Of a DNA stretch of 64,000 nucleotides, positions 36,106 through 45,198 are shown in pieces (within the stretch, counting starts at the first letter, position 1; each line of letters starts with the position of its first letter). Below the pieces are notes generated by a model. It searched no databases. It saw only the letters and a list, made by a program, of their open reading frames with translations, and was not told where the DNA came from. The position numbers were made by a program, and so were the translations under genes. This stretch comes from Novosphingobium pokkalii (GTDB lineage Bacteria > Pseudomonadota > Alphaproteobacteria > Sphingomonadales > Sphingomonadaceae): the NCBI RefSeq assembly GCF_014652855.1, contig NZ_BMZP01000001.1, positions 145,140 through 209,139 of the forward strand. Direction: 5' to 3'.

Positions 36106-37212
36106 ATGATGGCCAAGCTGATCCCTTTCGTTTCAACTGTTAACCACTCGGGCCCGGCGGCAAGGCCGCGGCGCGCGACGGCGTGGCGGCGCATGGCCAC
36201 GGCGGCCGCCCTGGCGCTGGCCGCGCTGGGTGGGCCGGCCGTGGCGCAGGATAGCGAGGAAGCGGGCTTCCAGGGCTATCTGCAACTGCTCGCCGCGAAG
36301 GCGCGCGGGGCCGGGGTGCGGGAGCAGACGATTGCCAGCGTCCTGCCGGGGTTGACGTTCAATCCGCGCGTGATCGCGTTCGATCGCAGCCAGCCGGGCG
36401 CCGGATCGTCGGGCGGTACGCCTGCGTTCGAGCCCTATCGCCGCCGCCATGTCGATGCCGGGCGCATTGCCAAGGGCCGCCGCATCTATGCCGAATCGAT
36501 GGGGCAGATCGGCGATATAACCCGCCGCTATGGCGTGCCCGGCCCGGTGATTCTGGCGATCTGGGGGCACGAAAGCAATTTCGGCAGCTACACCGGCGAT
36601 TTCGATCTGCCGCGCTCGCTGGCCTCGCTGGCCTATGAAGGCCGCCGGCGCGAGTTGTTTGCCGATGAATTCATTGCAGTGCTCAAGATGATCGACCGGG
36701 GCGTGCCCCGGCAGAAGCTGGTGGGAAGCTGGGCCGGCGCCTTTGGCAACCCACAGTTCCTGCCCAGCGTCTATCTGCGCGTGGCGCAGGATGCCGATGG
36801 CGATGGGCTGGCCGATATCTGGTCCAACCGGGCCGATACCCTGGCCTCGATCGCCAACTATTTCCGCGATGCCGGCTGGCGGCCGGGCGAGCCCTGGGGC
36901 TTTGCCGTGACCGCGCCGGCCGGGCTGGACCGCAGCCGCCTGGGCACCACGCTGGCCAGCCCGCGCTGCCCCCAGGTGTTCGCCCGTCACAGCCGCTGGC
37001 GCACGCTGCGCGAATGGCGTGCCTTGGGAATCACGCCCCAAGCCGGTGTGTGGCCCGCCGGTGACGATACCCTCGCCACGTTTTTCGAGCCGGACGGGCC
37101 GGGCCGCACCGCCTATTTGCTAACCGGAAATTATCGAGTCATCCTCGATTACAACTGTTCGAACTTCTATGCCCTTTCCGTTGGATTGCTCGCCGATGAA
37201 ATCAGCCGCTAG
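36106..37212 (+). CDS. Lytic murein transglycosylase, MltB family
   Basis: About 368 aa. An Arg-rich n-region and hydrophobic helix ending GGPAVAQ indicate export. The catalytic domain shows the active-site Glu in AIWGHESNFGSYTGDF, SLASLAYEGRRRELF, SWAGAFGNPQFLPSVYL and ADGDGLADIWSNRADTLASIANYF; the last contains the calcium-loop-like DADGDG seen in MltB. A C-terminal peptidoglycan-facing tail follows. It cleaves glycan strands to anhydromuropeptides. The start is uncertain: ATG 36106, 36109 or 36193 all keep the hydrophobic segment. Confidence 0.9.
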   Translation: MMAKLIPFVSTVNHSGPAARPRRATAWRRMATAAALALAALGGPAVAQDSEEAGFQGYLQLLAAKARGAGVREQTIASVLPGLTFNPRVIAFDRSQPGAGSSGGTPAFEPYRRRHVDAGRIAKGRRIYAESMGQIGDITRRYGVPGPVILAIWGHESNFGSYTGDFDLPRSLASLAYEGRRRELFADEFIAVLKMIDRGVPRQKLVGSWAGAFGNPQFLPSVYLRVAQDADGDGLADIWSNRADTLASIANYFRDAGWRPGEPWGFAVTAPAGLDRSRLGTTLASPRCPQVFARHSRWRTLREWRALGITPQAGVWPAGDDTLATFFEPDGPGRTAYLLTGNYRVILDYNCSNFYALSVGLLADEISR

Positions 37213-38239
37213 CCGCTTGTTGCTGACCGCCGCCGCTCTGGCCCTTTTTCCGGCAGCGGGCGGCGGCCTTGCCCTGGCGGCCGCGCCACCGACCGCAAGC
37301 GGACCGGTCACTGGTCCGGCAGCGGATTATCCGATGGTCCTGGGCGCGCCGTTCGCGGTGGATGGGGTGACCTATACCCCCGCTGACACGCTGAACTATG
37401 ATGCCGTTGGCTATGCCGTGCCCGATGCTGAAGGCGGTGGCGGGATCAGCGGATCGCACCGCACGCTGCCTTTGCCCTGCTATGTCGAAGTGACCTCGCT
37501 GGACAGCGGGCGGACCATCCTGGTGCGCCTGGAGCGGCGCGGGCCGATTCAGGGCGATGGGCTGGTGGCGCTGTCGCCGGGCGCCGTGGCGCAACTCGGG
37601 CTGAGCGGAGCCCATGCCCCGGTGCGCGTGCGCCGCGTCAATCCCCCCGAAGGCGAACGCGCCCTGCTGCGCAGTGGCCAGCAGGCGCCCGCGCGCATGG
37701 ACACGCCGCCGGGGCTGCTGACCGCGCTCAAGCGCAAGCTCGGCATCCTGCCCCCGGCCGATCCGCGCCCGGAAACGCTGGCGGCGGCGCTGGCCGGGCA
37801 GGCAGCACCGGCGGCGATGCCCCAGGCCAAGCCCATTGCGGCTGCCCCGGCGCCGAGCGCCAGGCCGATCGTGCGCAACACAACGCCGATGCCCGCGCCG
37901 CGCCCGTCGGTGCCGGCACCGAGCGCGCCTGTTGCCAAGGCACCTGCCGCCAAGCCTGCCCCGCAACCGGTGGCAAAGCCCCAACCCAAGCTCCAGCCCA
38001 AGCCGGAACCAAAACCTGCACCGGCCGCCAGCCACGGCAGCTATCTCGTTCAGGTTGGCGCCTTTTCCACCCGCGCCAATGCCGAAAAGGCCGCGCGCGA
38101 GGTGGGCGGCTCGGTCACCCCGGCGGGCAAGTTCTTCCGCGTGCGGATCGCGGCGGGTTCACAGGATGATGCCAAGGCGGCTCTGGGCAAGGCGAAGCGG
38201 GCGGGCTATGCCGATGCGCGGATCCAGCGCGCGCCCTAG
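37196..38239 (+). CDS. Exported RlpA-like / SPOR-domain protein
   Basis: A 347-aa protein. A signal peptide (ends near LALAAA) is followed by a double-psi beta-barrel-like domain (SHRTLPLPCYVEVTSLDSGRT, RLERRGPIQGDG). Then comes a long Pro/Ala/Lys linker with repeated KPxP units, about residues 225-280, and a C-terminal SPOR domain (SYLVQVGAFSTRANAEKAA) that binds denuded septal glycan. RlpA enzymes usually have Asp before the RGP of the barrel; here it is Arg, so transglycosylase activity is doubtful. ATG 37196 overlaps the preceding gene by 17 bases, and the D,D-carboxypeptidase gene follows, giving a murein cluster. Confidence 0.83.
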   Translation: MKSAASRLLLTAAALALFPAAGGGLALAAAPPTASGPVTGPAADYPMVLGAPFAVDGVTYTPADTLNYDAVGYAVPDAEGGGGISGSHRTLPLPCYVEVTSLDSGRTILVRLERRGPIQGDGLVALSPGAVAQLGLSGAHAPVRVRRVNPPEGERALLRSGQQAPARMDTPPGLLTALKRKLGILPPADPRPETLAAALAGQAAPAAMPQAKPIAAAPAPSARPIVRNTTPMPAPRPSVPAPSAPVAKAPAAKPAPQPVAKPQPKLQPKPEPKPAPAASHGSYLVQVGAFSTRANAEKAAREVGGSVTPAGKFFRVRIAAGSQDDAKAALGKAKRAGYADARIQRAP

Positions 38240-38291
38240 GGCGATTGGCGCCGGTCTGCCGCTCAATTCAGGGCTCAATTCGGGGTTTTGC

Positions 38292-39470
38292 TTGCGCCGT
38301 CTGCTTTCCATTGCCGTTGCCGCTGCGGCGCTTGTCGCCGTGCCTGCCCATGGCATGAAGTCTCCGCACGTGGTGGTTTCGGCCGATCCGGCGCGCCCGC
38401 CCGAAGTGGTCGCGCCGATCGCGCTGCTGATTGACGTCAATTCCGGCCGCGTGCTGTTCGAGCGGCAATCGCACCGCCGCTTCGTGCCCGCGTCGCTGAC
38501 CAAGATCATGACCAGCTATGTCGCGTTCGAGCTGGCGTCGCAGGGCAAGCTCAAGCTGGATGCGGTGTTCCCGATGCGGCCGGAAACGTTCCGCCAGTGG
38601 CACGGCGTGGGCAGCACGATGTTCCTGGAAAACAACAGCCAGACGCGGGTGGCAGACCTGCTGGAAGGGATCGTGACGGTGTCGGCCAACGATGCCTGCG
38701 TGGTTCTGGCTGAAGGCGTTTCGGGCAACGTGCCGGGCTTTACCGCGCTGATGAACGCGCAGGCCCGCGCGCTGGGCATGCGCGACACGCATTACAACAC
38801 GCCCAATGGCTGGATGGATGAAGGCCGCACCTATGTTTCGGCGGCAGACCTCGCCACGCTGAGCACCGCGCTGATCACCCGCCATCCCGATTTCTATCGC
38901 CGCTTCTATGGCCACGAAACGATGATCTGGAACGGCATCGAGCAGCGCAACCACAACCCGCTCTATGGCGTGGTGGCCGGGGCCGACGGCGTGAAGACCG
39001 GCTTCACCAACGAGGCGGGCTATGGCCTGGTCGGCTCGGCCCAGCGCGGCGGGCGGCGGCTGATGATGGTGATCGGCGGCTATGATCGGCCGCAGGACCG
39101 CGCCCGCGATGGCGCCGCGCTGCTCGAATGGGGTTTTGCCGCGTTTGACGAGACGCCGCTGTTTGCCGCCGGCGCCCATATCGGCAGCGCGCGGGTGCAG
39201 GGCGGCACGGCAACGAGCGTGGGCCTGGTCGCGCCCCGGCCGCTCGCCCTACTCGTGCCGCATGGGCAAAAGGTGCGGCCCACGCTCTCGATCCGCTACA
39301 AGGGACCGCTGCGCGCGCCGATTGCCAAGGGGCAGGATGTGGCCGTGCTGGTGGTGCGCGCGCCGGGCCAGCCCGAAGCACGCCTGCCGCTGGCTGCGGC
39401 CGAGGCCGTGCCGGCCGGTGGTGTGCTTGACCGTCTGCGCAATGGCTTTGCCGCGATGGTGGGGCAATGA
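38292..39470 (+). CDS. D-alanyl-D-alanine carboxypeptidase (PBP5/6 type)
   Basis: A 392-aa serine peptidase of family S11. The signal peptide ends near VPAHG. The three active-site motifs are SLTKIM (SxxK), VSANDA (SxN) and GVKTGFTNEAGYG (KTG). A C-terminal beta-rich domain and a short amphipathic tail LDRLRNGFAAMV for membrane contact follow. It trims the terminal D-Ala of pentapeptides. The start appears to be TTG at 38292, since only this keeps the whole signal peptide, with CGGGG 6 bases before. The stop overlaps tmk (ATGA). Confidence 0.92.
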   Translation: MRRLLSIAVAAAALVAVPAHGMKSPHVVVSADPARPPEVVAPIALLIDVNSGRVLFERQSHRRFVPASLTKIMTSYVAFELASQGKLKLDAVFPMRPETFRQWHGVGSTMFLENNSQTRVADLLEGIVTVSANDACVVLAEGVSGNVPGFTALMNAQARALGMRDTHYNTPNGWMDEGRTYVSAADLATLSTALITRHPDFYRRFYGHETMIWNGIEQRNHNPLYGVVAGADGVKTGFTNEAGYGLVGSAQRGGRRLMMVIGGYDRPQDRARDGAALLEWGFAAFDETPLFAAGAHIGSARVQGGTATSVGLVAPRPLALLVPHGQKVRPTLSIRYKGPLRAPIAKGQDVAVLVVRAPGQPEARLPLAAAEAVPAGGVLDRLRNGFAAMVGQ

Positions 39471-40117
39471 GCGGATCGCTGCCCAACGGCCGTTTTATCG
39501 TGTTTGAAGGCGGGGAAGGGGCCGGCAAGTCCACCCAGGCCCGCCGCTTGGCCCAGGCGCTGGCCGCGCGCGGCATCGGCGCCGTGCTCACGCGCGAGCC
39601 GGGCGGCACGCCGGGCGCCGAGGCGATCCGCAACTTGCTGCTCAGCACCGAGGGCGCCGGTTGGGGCGCGCGGGCCGAAGCCCTGCTGTTTGCCGCCGCA
39701 CGGGCGGACCATGTGGAGCGGTTGATCCGCCCCGCCCTGGCGCGCGGCGACTGGGTGATCTGCGACCGCTTCATCGACAGCAGCCGCGCCTACCAGGGCG
39801 GCGGCAATGGCCTGTCCGATGCCGAGGTCATGACCCTGCATGCCATCGGCAGCGAAGGCCTGCTGCCCGATTGCACGATCCTGCTGGAGCTTCCCGCCGA
39901 AGAAGCCGCTGCGCGCTGCGCCGTGCGGGACCAGGGCCAGGCCGACCGGATCGGTGGCCGGGACGCAGCCTATCACGCCCGCGTCGCCGCCGCGTTCGCC
40001 GGCTTTGCCCAGGCCGATCCGGCGCGCTTCGCCCGGGTCTCTGCGCTGGGGACGCCGGAAGAGGTTTCGGCGCGGATCGAAGACGTGCTGGCGAGCTGGA
40101 TGCCGCCGGCATGCTGA
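39467..40117 (+). CDS. tmk: Thymidylate kinase
   Basis: A 216-aa P-loop kinase converting dTMP to dTDP. FEGGEGAGKSTQARRLA is the P-loop, DRFIDSSRAYQGGG the DR(Y/F) substrate motif, and RDQGQADRIGG part of the lid. It overlaps the carboxypeptidase gene upstream and holB downstream (7 bases), the usual tmk-holB order. Confidence 0.95.
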   Translation: MSGSLPNGRFIVFEGGEGAGKSTQARRLAQALAARGIGAVLTREPGGTPGAEAIRNLLLSTEGAGWGARAEALLFAAARADHVERLIRPALARGDWVICDRFIDSSRAYQGGGNGLSDAEVMTLHAIGSEGLLPDCTILLELPAEEAAARCAVRDQGQADRIGGRDAAYHARVAAAFAGFAQADPARFARVSALGTPEEVSARIEDVLASWMPPAC

Positions 40118-41076
40118 TCGGGCACGAGCAGCCGTGGGAAACTTGGCGTGCAGCGATGGCGGGCCAGCGGATGCACCATGGCTGGCTGCTGGCCGGGCGC
40201 GAGGGGCTGGGCAAGGCGAGCTTCGCGCTGGAAGCCGCAGCGGCGCTGGTCGCGGAAGCCGGTGTGCCGCAACCGCCGGCGCAGCAGCATCCCGACATCC
40301 TCGTGCTCGAACCGCTGCCCGCCAACGACGACGAAGCCAAGAAGCGCGACGACGGCCGCCCCTATGCCCGCAAGCGCAACATCAATGTGGAACAGATCCG
40401 CACGATGCTGCATCGCCTGCACACCCGGCCGACCCTGGGCGCGCGGCGCGCGGTGATCGTCGACGCCGCCGACCACCTGGAAAAGGGCGCGGTCAACGCA
40501 CTGCTCAAGGGTCTGGAAGAGCCGCCGCAGGGCACGTTTTTCCTGCTCGTCGTCCACCAGCTTGGCCGCCTGCTGCCCACGGTGCGATCGCGCTGCCAGG
40601 TGCTGCGCTTCCGCCCGCTGGAGCCGCAGGAAATGGACCGGGCCGTTTCATTGGCCGCGCCGGAACTGGATGCAGAGACACGCAGCGCGGCGATTGCCGT
40701 GGCGCATGGTTCGCCCGGGGCCGCGCTAATGTTTGCCGCCCACGATCTCGGGCGTCCGCTCGCGCTGCTGCGGCAGATTCTGGGCAGCGGCGATCCTGAT
40801 CTCTCGCTGCGCGCCGAACTGGGCAACGCGCTGGGCGCCCGGCCCGATCGCGAGCGGTTGCTGGCCACGATCGAGGCCGCACGCACCGTGCTGACCGAGG
40901 CTTTGGCGCAGGCCGGCGCGGACAACCGCCTGAAGATCATCGCAGCGCATCAGCATCTGGTGGACCTGGCGCGCGAAGTGCCGACGCACAACTTCGAGCC
41001 CGCGTTGCTGGTTATGGAAATCGGCGGGTTGCTGGCGCGCGCCGCGCGGACTAGAGCGGGGGCAACATCCCGCTGA
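40111..41076 (+). CDS. holB: DNA polymerase III delta-prime subunit
   Basis: A 321-aa clamp-loader subunit. MHHGWLLAGREGLGKASFALEAA is the degenerate P-loop of delta-prime. DAADHLEKGAVNALLKGLEEPPQGTFFLLV and PTVRSRCQVLRFRPL match the sensor regions of the clamp-loader ATPases. The zinc-binding cysteines of the E. coli subunit are absent, as is common in alphaproteobacteria. ATG 40111 overlaps the tmk stop. Confidence 0.92.
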   Translation: MLIGHEQPWETWRAAMAGQRMHHGWLLAGREGLGKASFALEAAAALVAEAGVPQPPAQQHPDILVLEPLPANDDEAKKRDDGRPYARKRNINVEQIRTMLHRLHTRPTLGARRAVIVDAADHLEKGAVNALLKGLEEPPQGTFFLLVVHQLGRLLPTVRSRCQVLRFRPLEPQEMDRAVSLAAPELDAETRSAAIAVAHGSPGAALMFAAHDLGRPLALLRQILGSGDPDLSLRAELGNALGARPDRERLLATIEAARTVLTEALAQAGADNRLKIIAAHQHLVDLAREVPTHNFEPALLVMEIGGLLARAARTRAGATSR

Positions 41077-41093
41077 AGGAAGCGACTGTCGCC

Positions 41094-42662
41094 ATGGGCG
41101 AACCTTATTACATCACCACTGCCATTTCCTATCCCAACGGCAAGCCGCACATCGGCCACGCCTATGAAGCGATTGCCGCCGACGTGATCGCGCGGTTCCA
41201 CAAGGCGATGGGCCGCGACGTGCGGTTCCAGACCGGGACCGACGAGCACGGCCTGAAAATGGCCCAGAAGGCGCGCGAGCTGGGGCTGACGCCGGCCGAG
41301 CTGAGCGACCAGATGTCGCAGCATTTCATCGACATGGCCCAGGCCCTGAATGTCAATTATGACGTGTTCCTGCGCACCACCGAACAGCGCCACCACGCCG
41401 CCAGCCAGGAAATCTGGAAGCGGATGGAAGCCAATGGCGATCTCTATCTCGATCGCTACGAAGGCTGGTACTCGGTCCGCGACGAGGCCTATTACGACGA
41501 GAGCGAGCTGGTCGAGGGGGAAGGGGGCGTCAAGCTTTCGCCCCAGGGCACCCCGGTGGAATGGACCGTGGAGGAAAGCTGGTTCTTCCGCCTGTCGAAG
41601 TATCAGGACAAGCTGCTCGCGCTCTACAGCGAAAACCCCGATTTCATCCGCCCCGAGGCGCGCCGCAATGAAATGGTGGCGTTCGTCTCGCAGGGCCTGC
41701 GTGATCTTTCGGTTTCGCGCACCAGCTTCGATTGGGGCGTGAAGGTTCCGGGCAGTGACAACCACGTGATGTACGTGTGGGTCGATGCGCTGACCAACTA
41801 TCTCACCGGGCTGGGCTGGCCGGAAGAAACCGATGCCTTTGCAAAGTATTGGCCGGCGAACCTGCATCTCATCGGCAAGGACATCGTGCGGTTCCACACG
41901 ATCTATTGGCCCGCCTTCCTGATGAGCGCGAACCTGCCGGTGCCGCACCAGGTGTTCGGCCACGGCTTCCTGCTCAATCGCGGGCAGAAGGAGTCGAAGT
42001 CGCTCGGCAATGTCACCGATCCTATCGCGCTGGCCGAAACCTTTGGCGTGGATGCCGTGCGCTATTTCTTCATGCGCGAAGTGGCATTCGGCCAGGACGG
42101 CTCGTGGTCGCCCGAAGCGATCGTCACGCGCTGCAATGCTGAGCTGGCCAACAGCTATGGCAACCTGGTCCAGCGCGTGCTGTCCATGATTTTCAAGAAC
42201 ATGGATGGTAAGCTGGAGACCTTTTCGAGCGTCGAGGCGGATGACGCGCTGCTCGCGCACGTTCACGACGCCTGTTCGGTCGAACTGCCCCGCGAATTCG
42301 CATCCTTGAACTTTTCAGGCGGGATCGATGCGTGGATGCGTGCCGTCTTTGCCTGCAACGCCTATATCGACGAGCAGGCGCCGTGGACGCTGCGCAAGAC
42401 CGATCCGGAACGGATGCGCGCCGTGTTGCTTACTCTGTTCATGGCCATTCGCGATCTCACCATTGCCATTGCCCCGATCGTGCCCACGGCGGCGGGCAAG
42501 GTGCTGGACCAGTTGGGCATTCCCGCGGACCAGCGCGGCTATACCGCGTTTGCCCATGCCGGTTGGTACATGGAGCGCGTCGCCACCGGCGAAGCCCTGG
42601 CGCAGCCGGTCGGCGCATTCCCGCGCCTTGAACTGCCGGCCGAGGAAGGCGCAAGCGCCTGA
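41094..42662 (+). CDS. metG: Methionyl-tRNA synthetase
   Basis: A 522-aa class I synthetase of the short type without a C-terminal dimerisation domain. YPNGKPHIGHAYEAIAADV contains HIGH; GTDEHGLKMAQKA and WVDALTNYLTGLGWP are typical of MetRS. The second signature reads KESKS instead of KMSKS (GQKESKSLGN). The C-terminal anticodon-binding helical domain follows from about residue 360. It shares one base with tatD downstream (TGATG). Confidence 0.96.
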   Translation: MGEPYYITTAISYPNGKPHIGHAYEAIAADVIARFHKAMGRDVRFQTGTDEHGLKMAQKARELGLTPAELSDQMSQHFIDMAQALNVNYDVFLRTTEQRHHAASQEIWKRMEANGDLYLDRYEGWYSVRDEAYYDESELVEGEGGVKLSPQGTPVEWTVEESWFFRLSKYQDKLLALYSENPDFIRPEARRNEMVAFVSQGLRDLSVSRTSFDWGVKVPGSDNHVMYVWVDALTNYLTGLGWPEETDAFAKYWPANLHLIGKDIVRFHTIYWPAFLMSANLPVPHQVFGHGFLLNRGQKESKSLGNVTDPIALAETFGVDAVRYFFMREVAFGQDGSWSPEAIVTRCNAELANSYGNLVQRVLSMIFKNMDGKLETFSSVEADDALLAHVHDACSVELPREFASLNFSGGIDAWMRAVFACNAYIDEQAPWTLRKTDPERMRAVLLTLFMAIRDLTIAIAPIVPTAAGKVLDQLGIPADQRGYTAFAHAGWYMERVATGEALAQPVGAFPRLELPAEEGASA

Positions 42663-43447
42663 TGCTGATCGATTCCCATTGCCACCTCATCTATGAAGGA
42701 CTGGTGGACCGGCAGGCCGAAGCGCTCGCGGCTGCGCGGGCGCGCGGTGTGCGCGGCTTCCTCAACATTTCCACGCGCCAGCGCGAGTGGGAGGATGTGG
42801 TCGCCGTCGCCTATCGCGAGCCGGACGTCTGGGCCAGCGTCGGCATTCACCCCCATGAGGCCGATGGGCACGCCGATCTGGGCGCAGCGGTGCTGGCTGC
42901 TGCCACCGCCGATCCGCGCGTGATCGGCATCGGGGAAACCGGGCTCGATTACTATTACGATCATTCGGATCGCCAGGTGCAGCAGGACTTGTTCCGTGTG
43001 CACATTGCCGTGGCCCGCGAGACCGGGCTGCCGCTGATCATCCACACCCGCGATGCGGAGGATGACACGCTGCGCATCCTGACCGAGGAAATGGGGAAGG
43101 GGGCCTTCCCAGCCCTGATCCATTGCTTCACCGCGAGTGCAGAGTTCGGCCGTGGCGTACTCGACCTGGGGCTGACGATTTCCATTTCGGGCATCGTCAC
43201 CTTCAAGAACGCCAAGGACTTGCAGGCCTTTGTTGCCGGCATTCCCGATGATCGCCTGCTGGTGGAAACCGATGCGCCGTTCCTGGCGCCGATCCCGCAC
43301 CGGGGCAAGAAGTGCGAGCCAGCCTTCGTGGCCGATACGGCCGCCTTCGTGGCGGGCTTGCGCGGGGTCTCGCTGGAGCAGTTGGGCGCCGTGACGACCG
43401 ACAACTTCTTCCGCCTGTTTACCAAGGCGGAAAGGCCCGCGCCATGA
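42662..43447 (+). CDS. tatD: TatD-family metal-dependent hydrolase (DNase-like)
   Basis: A 261-aa TIM-barrel hydrolase. LIDSHCHLIYE supplies HxH, then IGETGLDYYYD (Glu), LIIHTRDAEDDTL, IHCFTAS and LVETDAPFLAP (late Asp). TatD proteins are metal-dependent nucleases of repair and quality control, and metG-tatD is a common pairing. Coupled at both ends (TGATG and ATGA). Confidence 0.93.
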   Translation: MLIDSHCHLIYEGLVDRQAEALAAARARGVRGFLNISTRQREWEDVVAVAYREPDVWASVGIHPHEADGHADLGAAVLAAATADPRVIGIGETGLDYYYDHSDRQVQQDLFRVHIAVARETGLPLIIHTRDAEDDTLRILTEEMGKGAFPALIHCFTASAEFGRGVLDLGLTISISGIVTFKNAKDLQAFVAGIPDDRLLVETDAPFLAPIPHRGKKCEPAFVADTAAFVAGLRGVSLEQLGAVTTDNFFRLFTKAERPAP

Positions 43448-44211
43448 AGCTGGTCATGCTGGGTTCCGGCACGTCGACGGGCGTGCCGCGCATCGGCAAC
43501 GACTGGGGCGATTGCGACCCGGCCGAACCGCGCAACCGGCGTACCCGCGTGGCGATCGTGGTGGAAGGCGCCGATGGCTCGCGCATCCTGGTCGATACAC
43601 CGACGGACTTGCGCCAGCAGTTGCTGGCCACCGAAATCGACCGCATCGACGGCGTGGTCTGGACTCACGACCACGCCGACCACACCCATGGCATCGACGA
43701 TCTGCGCCCGCTGCGCATGGGCCGTGGCGCGCCGATCCCGGGCTATGCCGCCGATGAAACGGTGCGGCGCCTGCGCCAGCGGTTCGGCTATGTCTTCGCC
43801 GGGCAGCACGGCTATCACACGATCTGCAATCTCGATAATCTCGACCGCGTCCGGATGGTTGCCGGGATCGGCATCAGCCATTGCCAGATGGCCCATGGCC
43901 CGGCGCAATCGACCGCGTTCCGGTTCGACCAGAATGGCAAGTCCATTGGCTATGCCACCGATTTTTCTGAAATAAACGCCGACATGATCAACCTGTTCTA
44001 TCGGGTTGACGTGCTGGTGGTCGATGCCTTGCGCCGGCAACCGCATCCCACGCACGCGCATCTGGGCATGGCGCTGGAACTGGTCGAAGCCTGCCGCGCG
44101 AGCCAGGCCGTGCTGACGCATCTGGACAAGTCCATGGATTACCGGGCGCTGTGCAGCGAAACGCCCGATCACGTGCAGCCGGGCTACGACGGCCTGGAAA
44201 TAACGCTGTGA
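43444..44211 (+). CDS. MBL-fold metallohydrolase, PhnP-like
   Basis: A 255-aa metallo-beta-lactamase-fold protein. LGSGTSTGVPRIG opens the fold, WTHDHADHTHGIDDLRPL is the HxHxDH metal site, and ATDFSEIN and LVVDALRRQPHPTHAHLG give the remaining ligands. The pattern resembles PhnP cyclic phosphodiesterases, and the gene commonly follows tatD in alphaproteobacteria. The substrate is not known. It is cytoplasmic. Confidence 0.87.
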   Translation: MKLVMLGSGTSTGVPRIGNDWGDCDPAEPRNRRTRVAIVVEGADGSRILVDTPTDLRQQLLATEIDRIDGVVWTHDHADHTHGIDDLRPLRMGRGAPIPGYAADETVRRLRQRFGYVFAGQHGYHTICNLDNLDRVRMVAGIGISHCQMAHGPAQSTAFRFDQNGKSIGYATDFSEINADMINLFYRVDVLVVDALRRQPHPTHAHLGMALELVEACRASQAVLTHLDKSMDYRALCSETPDHVQPGYDGLEITL

Positions 44212-44235
44212 GCATCAGCCTGTGAGAATAGCGCC

Positions 44236-44412
44236 ATGATCACGCCGGACCGCATTGCTGCGCTGATCGGACTGATCATGGCGCTGGTGTTGGTTTTGCG
44301 GAATAGCGCACTACGCGGCGTGCGCTGGAGCGCGCGTTTGCAGATGGTGTTCATCTGGGCCGTGATCATCGTGTTGACCGCGTTGGTCTATAGCTGGTTG
44401 GCACAGCGCTGA
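44236..44412 (+). CDS. Small two-helix membrane protein of unknown function
   Basis: A 58-aa reading frame starting MITPDRIAAL. Two hydrophobic segments (about residues 7-21 and 38-54) are separated by a basic loop (LRNSALRGVRWSARL), giving a helical hairpin. It begins 24 bases after the metallohydrolase stop on the same strand, and its codon use matches its neighbours. I do not recognise a function. Similar tiny membrane proteins follow tatD-MBL genes in sphingomonads, to my memory. It ends just before the AT-rich decayed segment. Confidence 0.7.
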   Translation: MITPDRIAALIGLIMALVLVLRNSALRGVRWSARLQMVFIWAVIIVLTALVYSWLAQR

Positions 44413-44434
44413 GCGCGCTCCCTCCAAAACTCAT

Positions 44435-44455
44435 TTTACATAATACTTATTATGA
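44435..44455. repeat. 21-base inverted repeat, left copy
   Basis: Contains the dyad CATAATA-CT-TATTATG. The whole 21 bases recur exactly, in reverse complement, at 45178-45198, 743 bases away. No flanking target duplication is visible. Either terminal repeats of a decayed element or paired regulator sites. Confidence 0.75.
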
Positions 44456-44486
44456 TCCTTAAGGATGGCGCCAGCGGCGGTGGCTG

Positions 44487-44688
44487 CTACACCGCCGTGC
44501 CGTCCAGAATCTGCTTCAGCGCCGCCACGTGCTCGGCAAAGCGCACGCGCCCCTTGCTCGTGATCCTGGCCCAGGTCCGTTGCCGCCATCGAGTATCGCT
44601 GACCGGGCCTGCCTGAGCACGGTCATGACCTGAAGCCGCGCGGCGCTTGCAGCAAAGGTTCGAGTGCGTCGATCGTGGTCGTGGCCAC
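44487..44688 (-). pseudogene. Remnant of a winged-helix transcriptional regulator
   Basis: Read on the minus strand, GTG at 44688 begins VATTTIDALEPLLQAP. After a frameshift the next frame gives ARLQVMTVLRQA, then a large deletion removes the helix-turn-helix core. A third segment in another frame reads QRTWARITSKGRVRFAEHV and ends AALKQILDGTAV before the stop at 44487. The order and wording match the N and C ends of small winged-helix (MarR/HTH-34-like) regulators, which are normally about 95-100 aa. At least two frameshifts and an internal loss make it non-functional. Identification is by pattern memory. Confidence 0.65.
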
Positions 44689-44690
44689 GA

Positions 44691-44916
44691 TCAAGCCTCG
44701 CGCATTTCGCGCACGAAGATGCGCTGCCAAACCACGCTGCCCCAATAGCTCAACGCAAAGGTCAAGATCCCCAAGGCTACGTTGATCGCAGGATGGCCGC
44801 CATGCATTCTGGTCCAGACGCTCATGCCATAGACAGCGGCAAGTCGCTCAGATCGCGTTTTGCAGAGGCAATGGCACCAAGGGCAGCGCGCGCTTCATCC
44901 TGTGCGATTGCGGTTA
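44691..44916 (-). pseudogene. Remnant of a small membrane protein gene
   Basis: Minus-strand sequence immediately upstream of the regulator remnant. One frame reads ITAIAQDEARAALGAIASAK and soon stops. Another continues RLAAVYGMSVWTRM, then GHPAINVALGILTFALSYWG (one hydrophobic helix) and ends VVWQRIFVREMREA at 44691. The two frames together look like one broken gene. The spacing to the regulator start (2 bases) suggests an original two-gene operon of membrane protein plus regulator. Confidence 0.5.
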
Positions 44917-45177
44917 TGAGGGTTCCTCACTTTCCATAGTGGCAAGTGATGGCTTTCCAGCCTGGAAAGTTGCCTCGGGATGGTCCGCCCTTCCCCTTCC
45001 CTGCGCCCTTCCCCTGCCCGGCCTGTTGGTGTTTTCGTCTGTCCGCTCAAACCGTGTGAAATGTCAGGTGATGCATTGCGGGGAATTTACTGAATAGCCG
45101 ATCATCAATTAAATCGATCCTATACAAAACGAATTACTGCCATGATATTTGCGGAATCAGTTTGATTTCAACTCTGT

Positions 45178-45198
45178 TCATAATAAGTATTATGTAAA
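45178..45198. repeat. 21-base inverted repeat, right copy
   Basis: Exact reverse complement of 44435-44455, with central dyad CATAATA-AG-TATTATG. It sits in the most AT-rich part of the segment, 110 bases before mazG. Confidence 0.75.

Noticed and set aside
44435..45198. Complete insertion sequence
   Set aside because: No transposase frame and no target duplication; the inverted repeats alone do not prove mobility.
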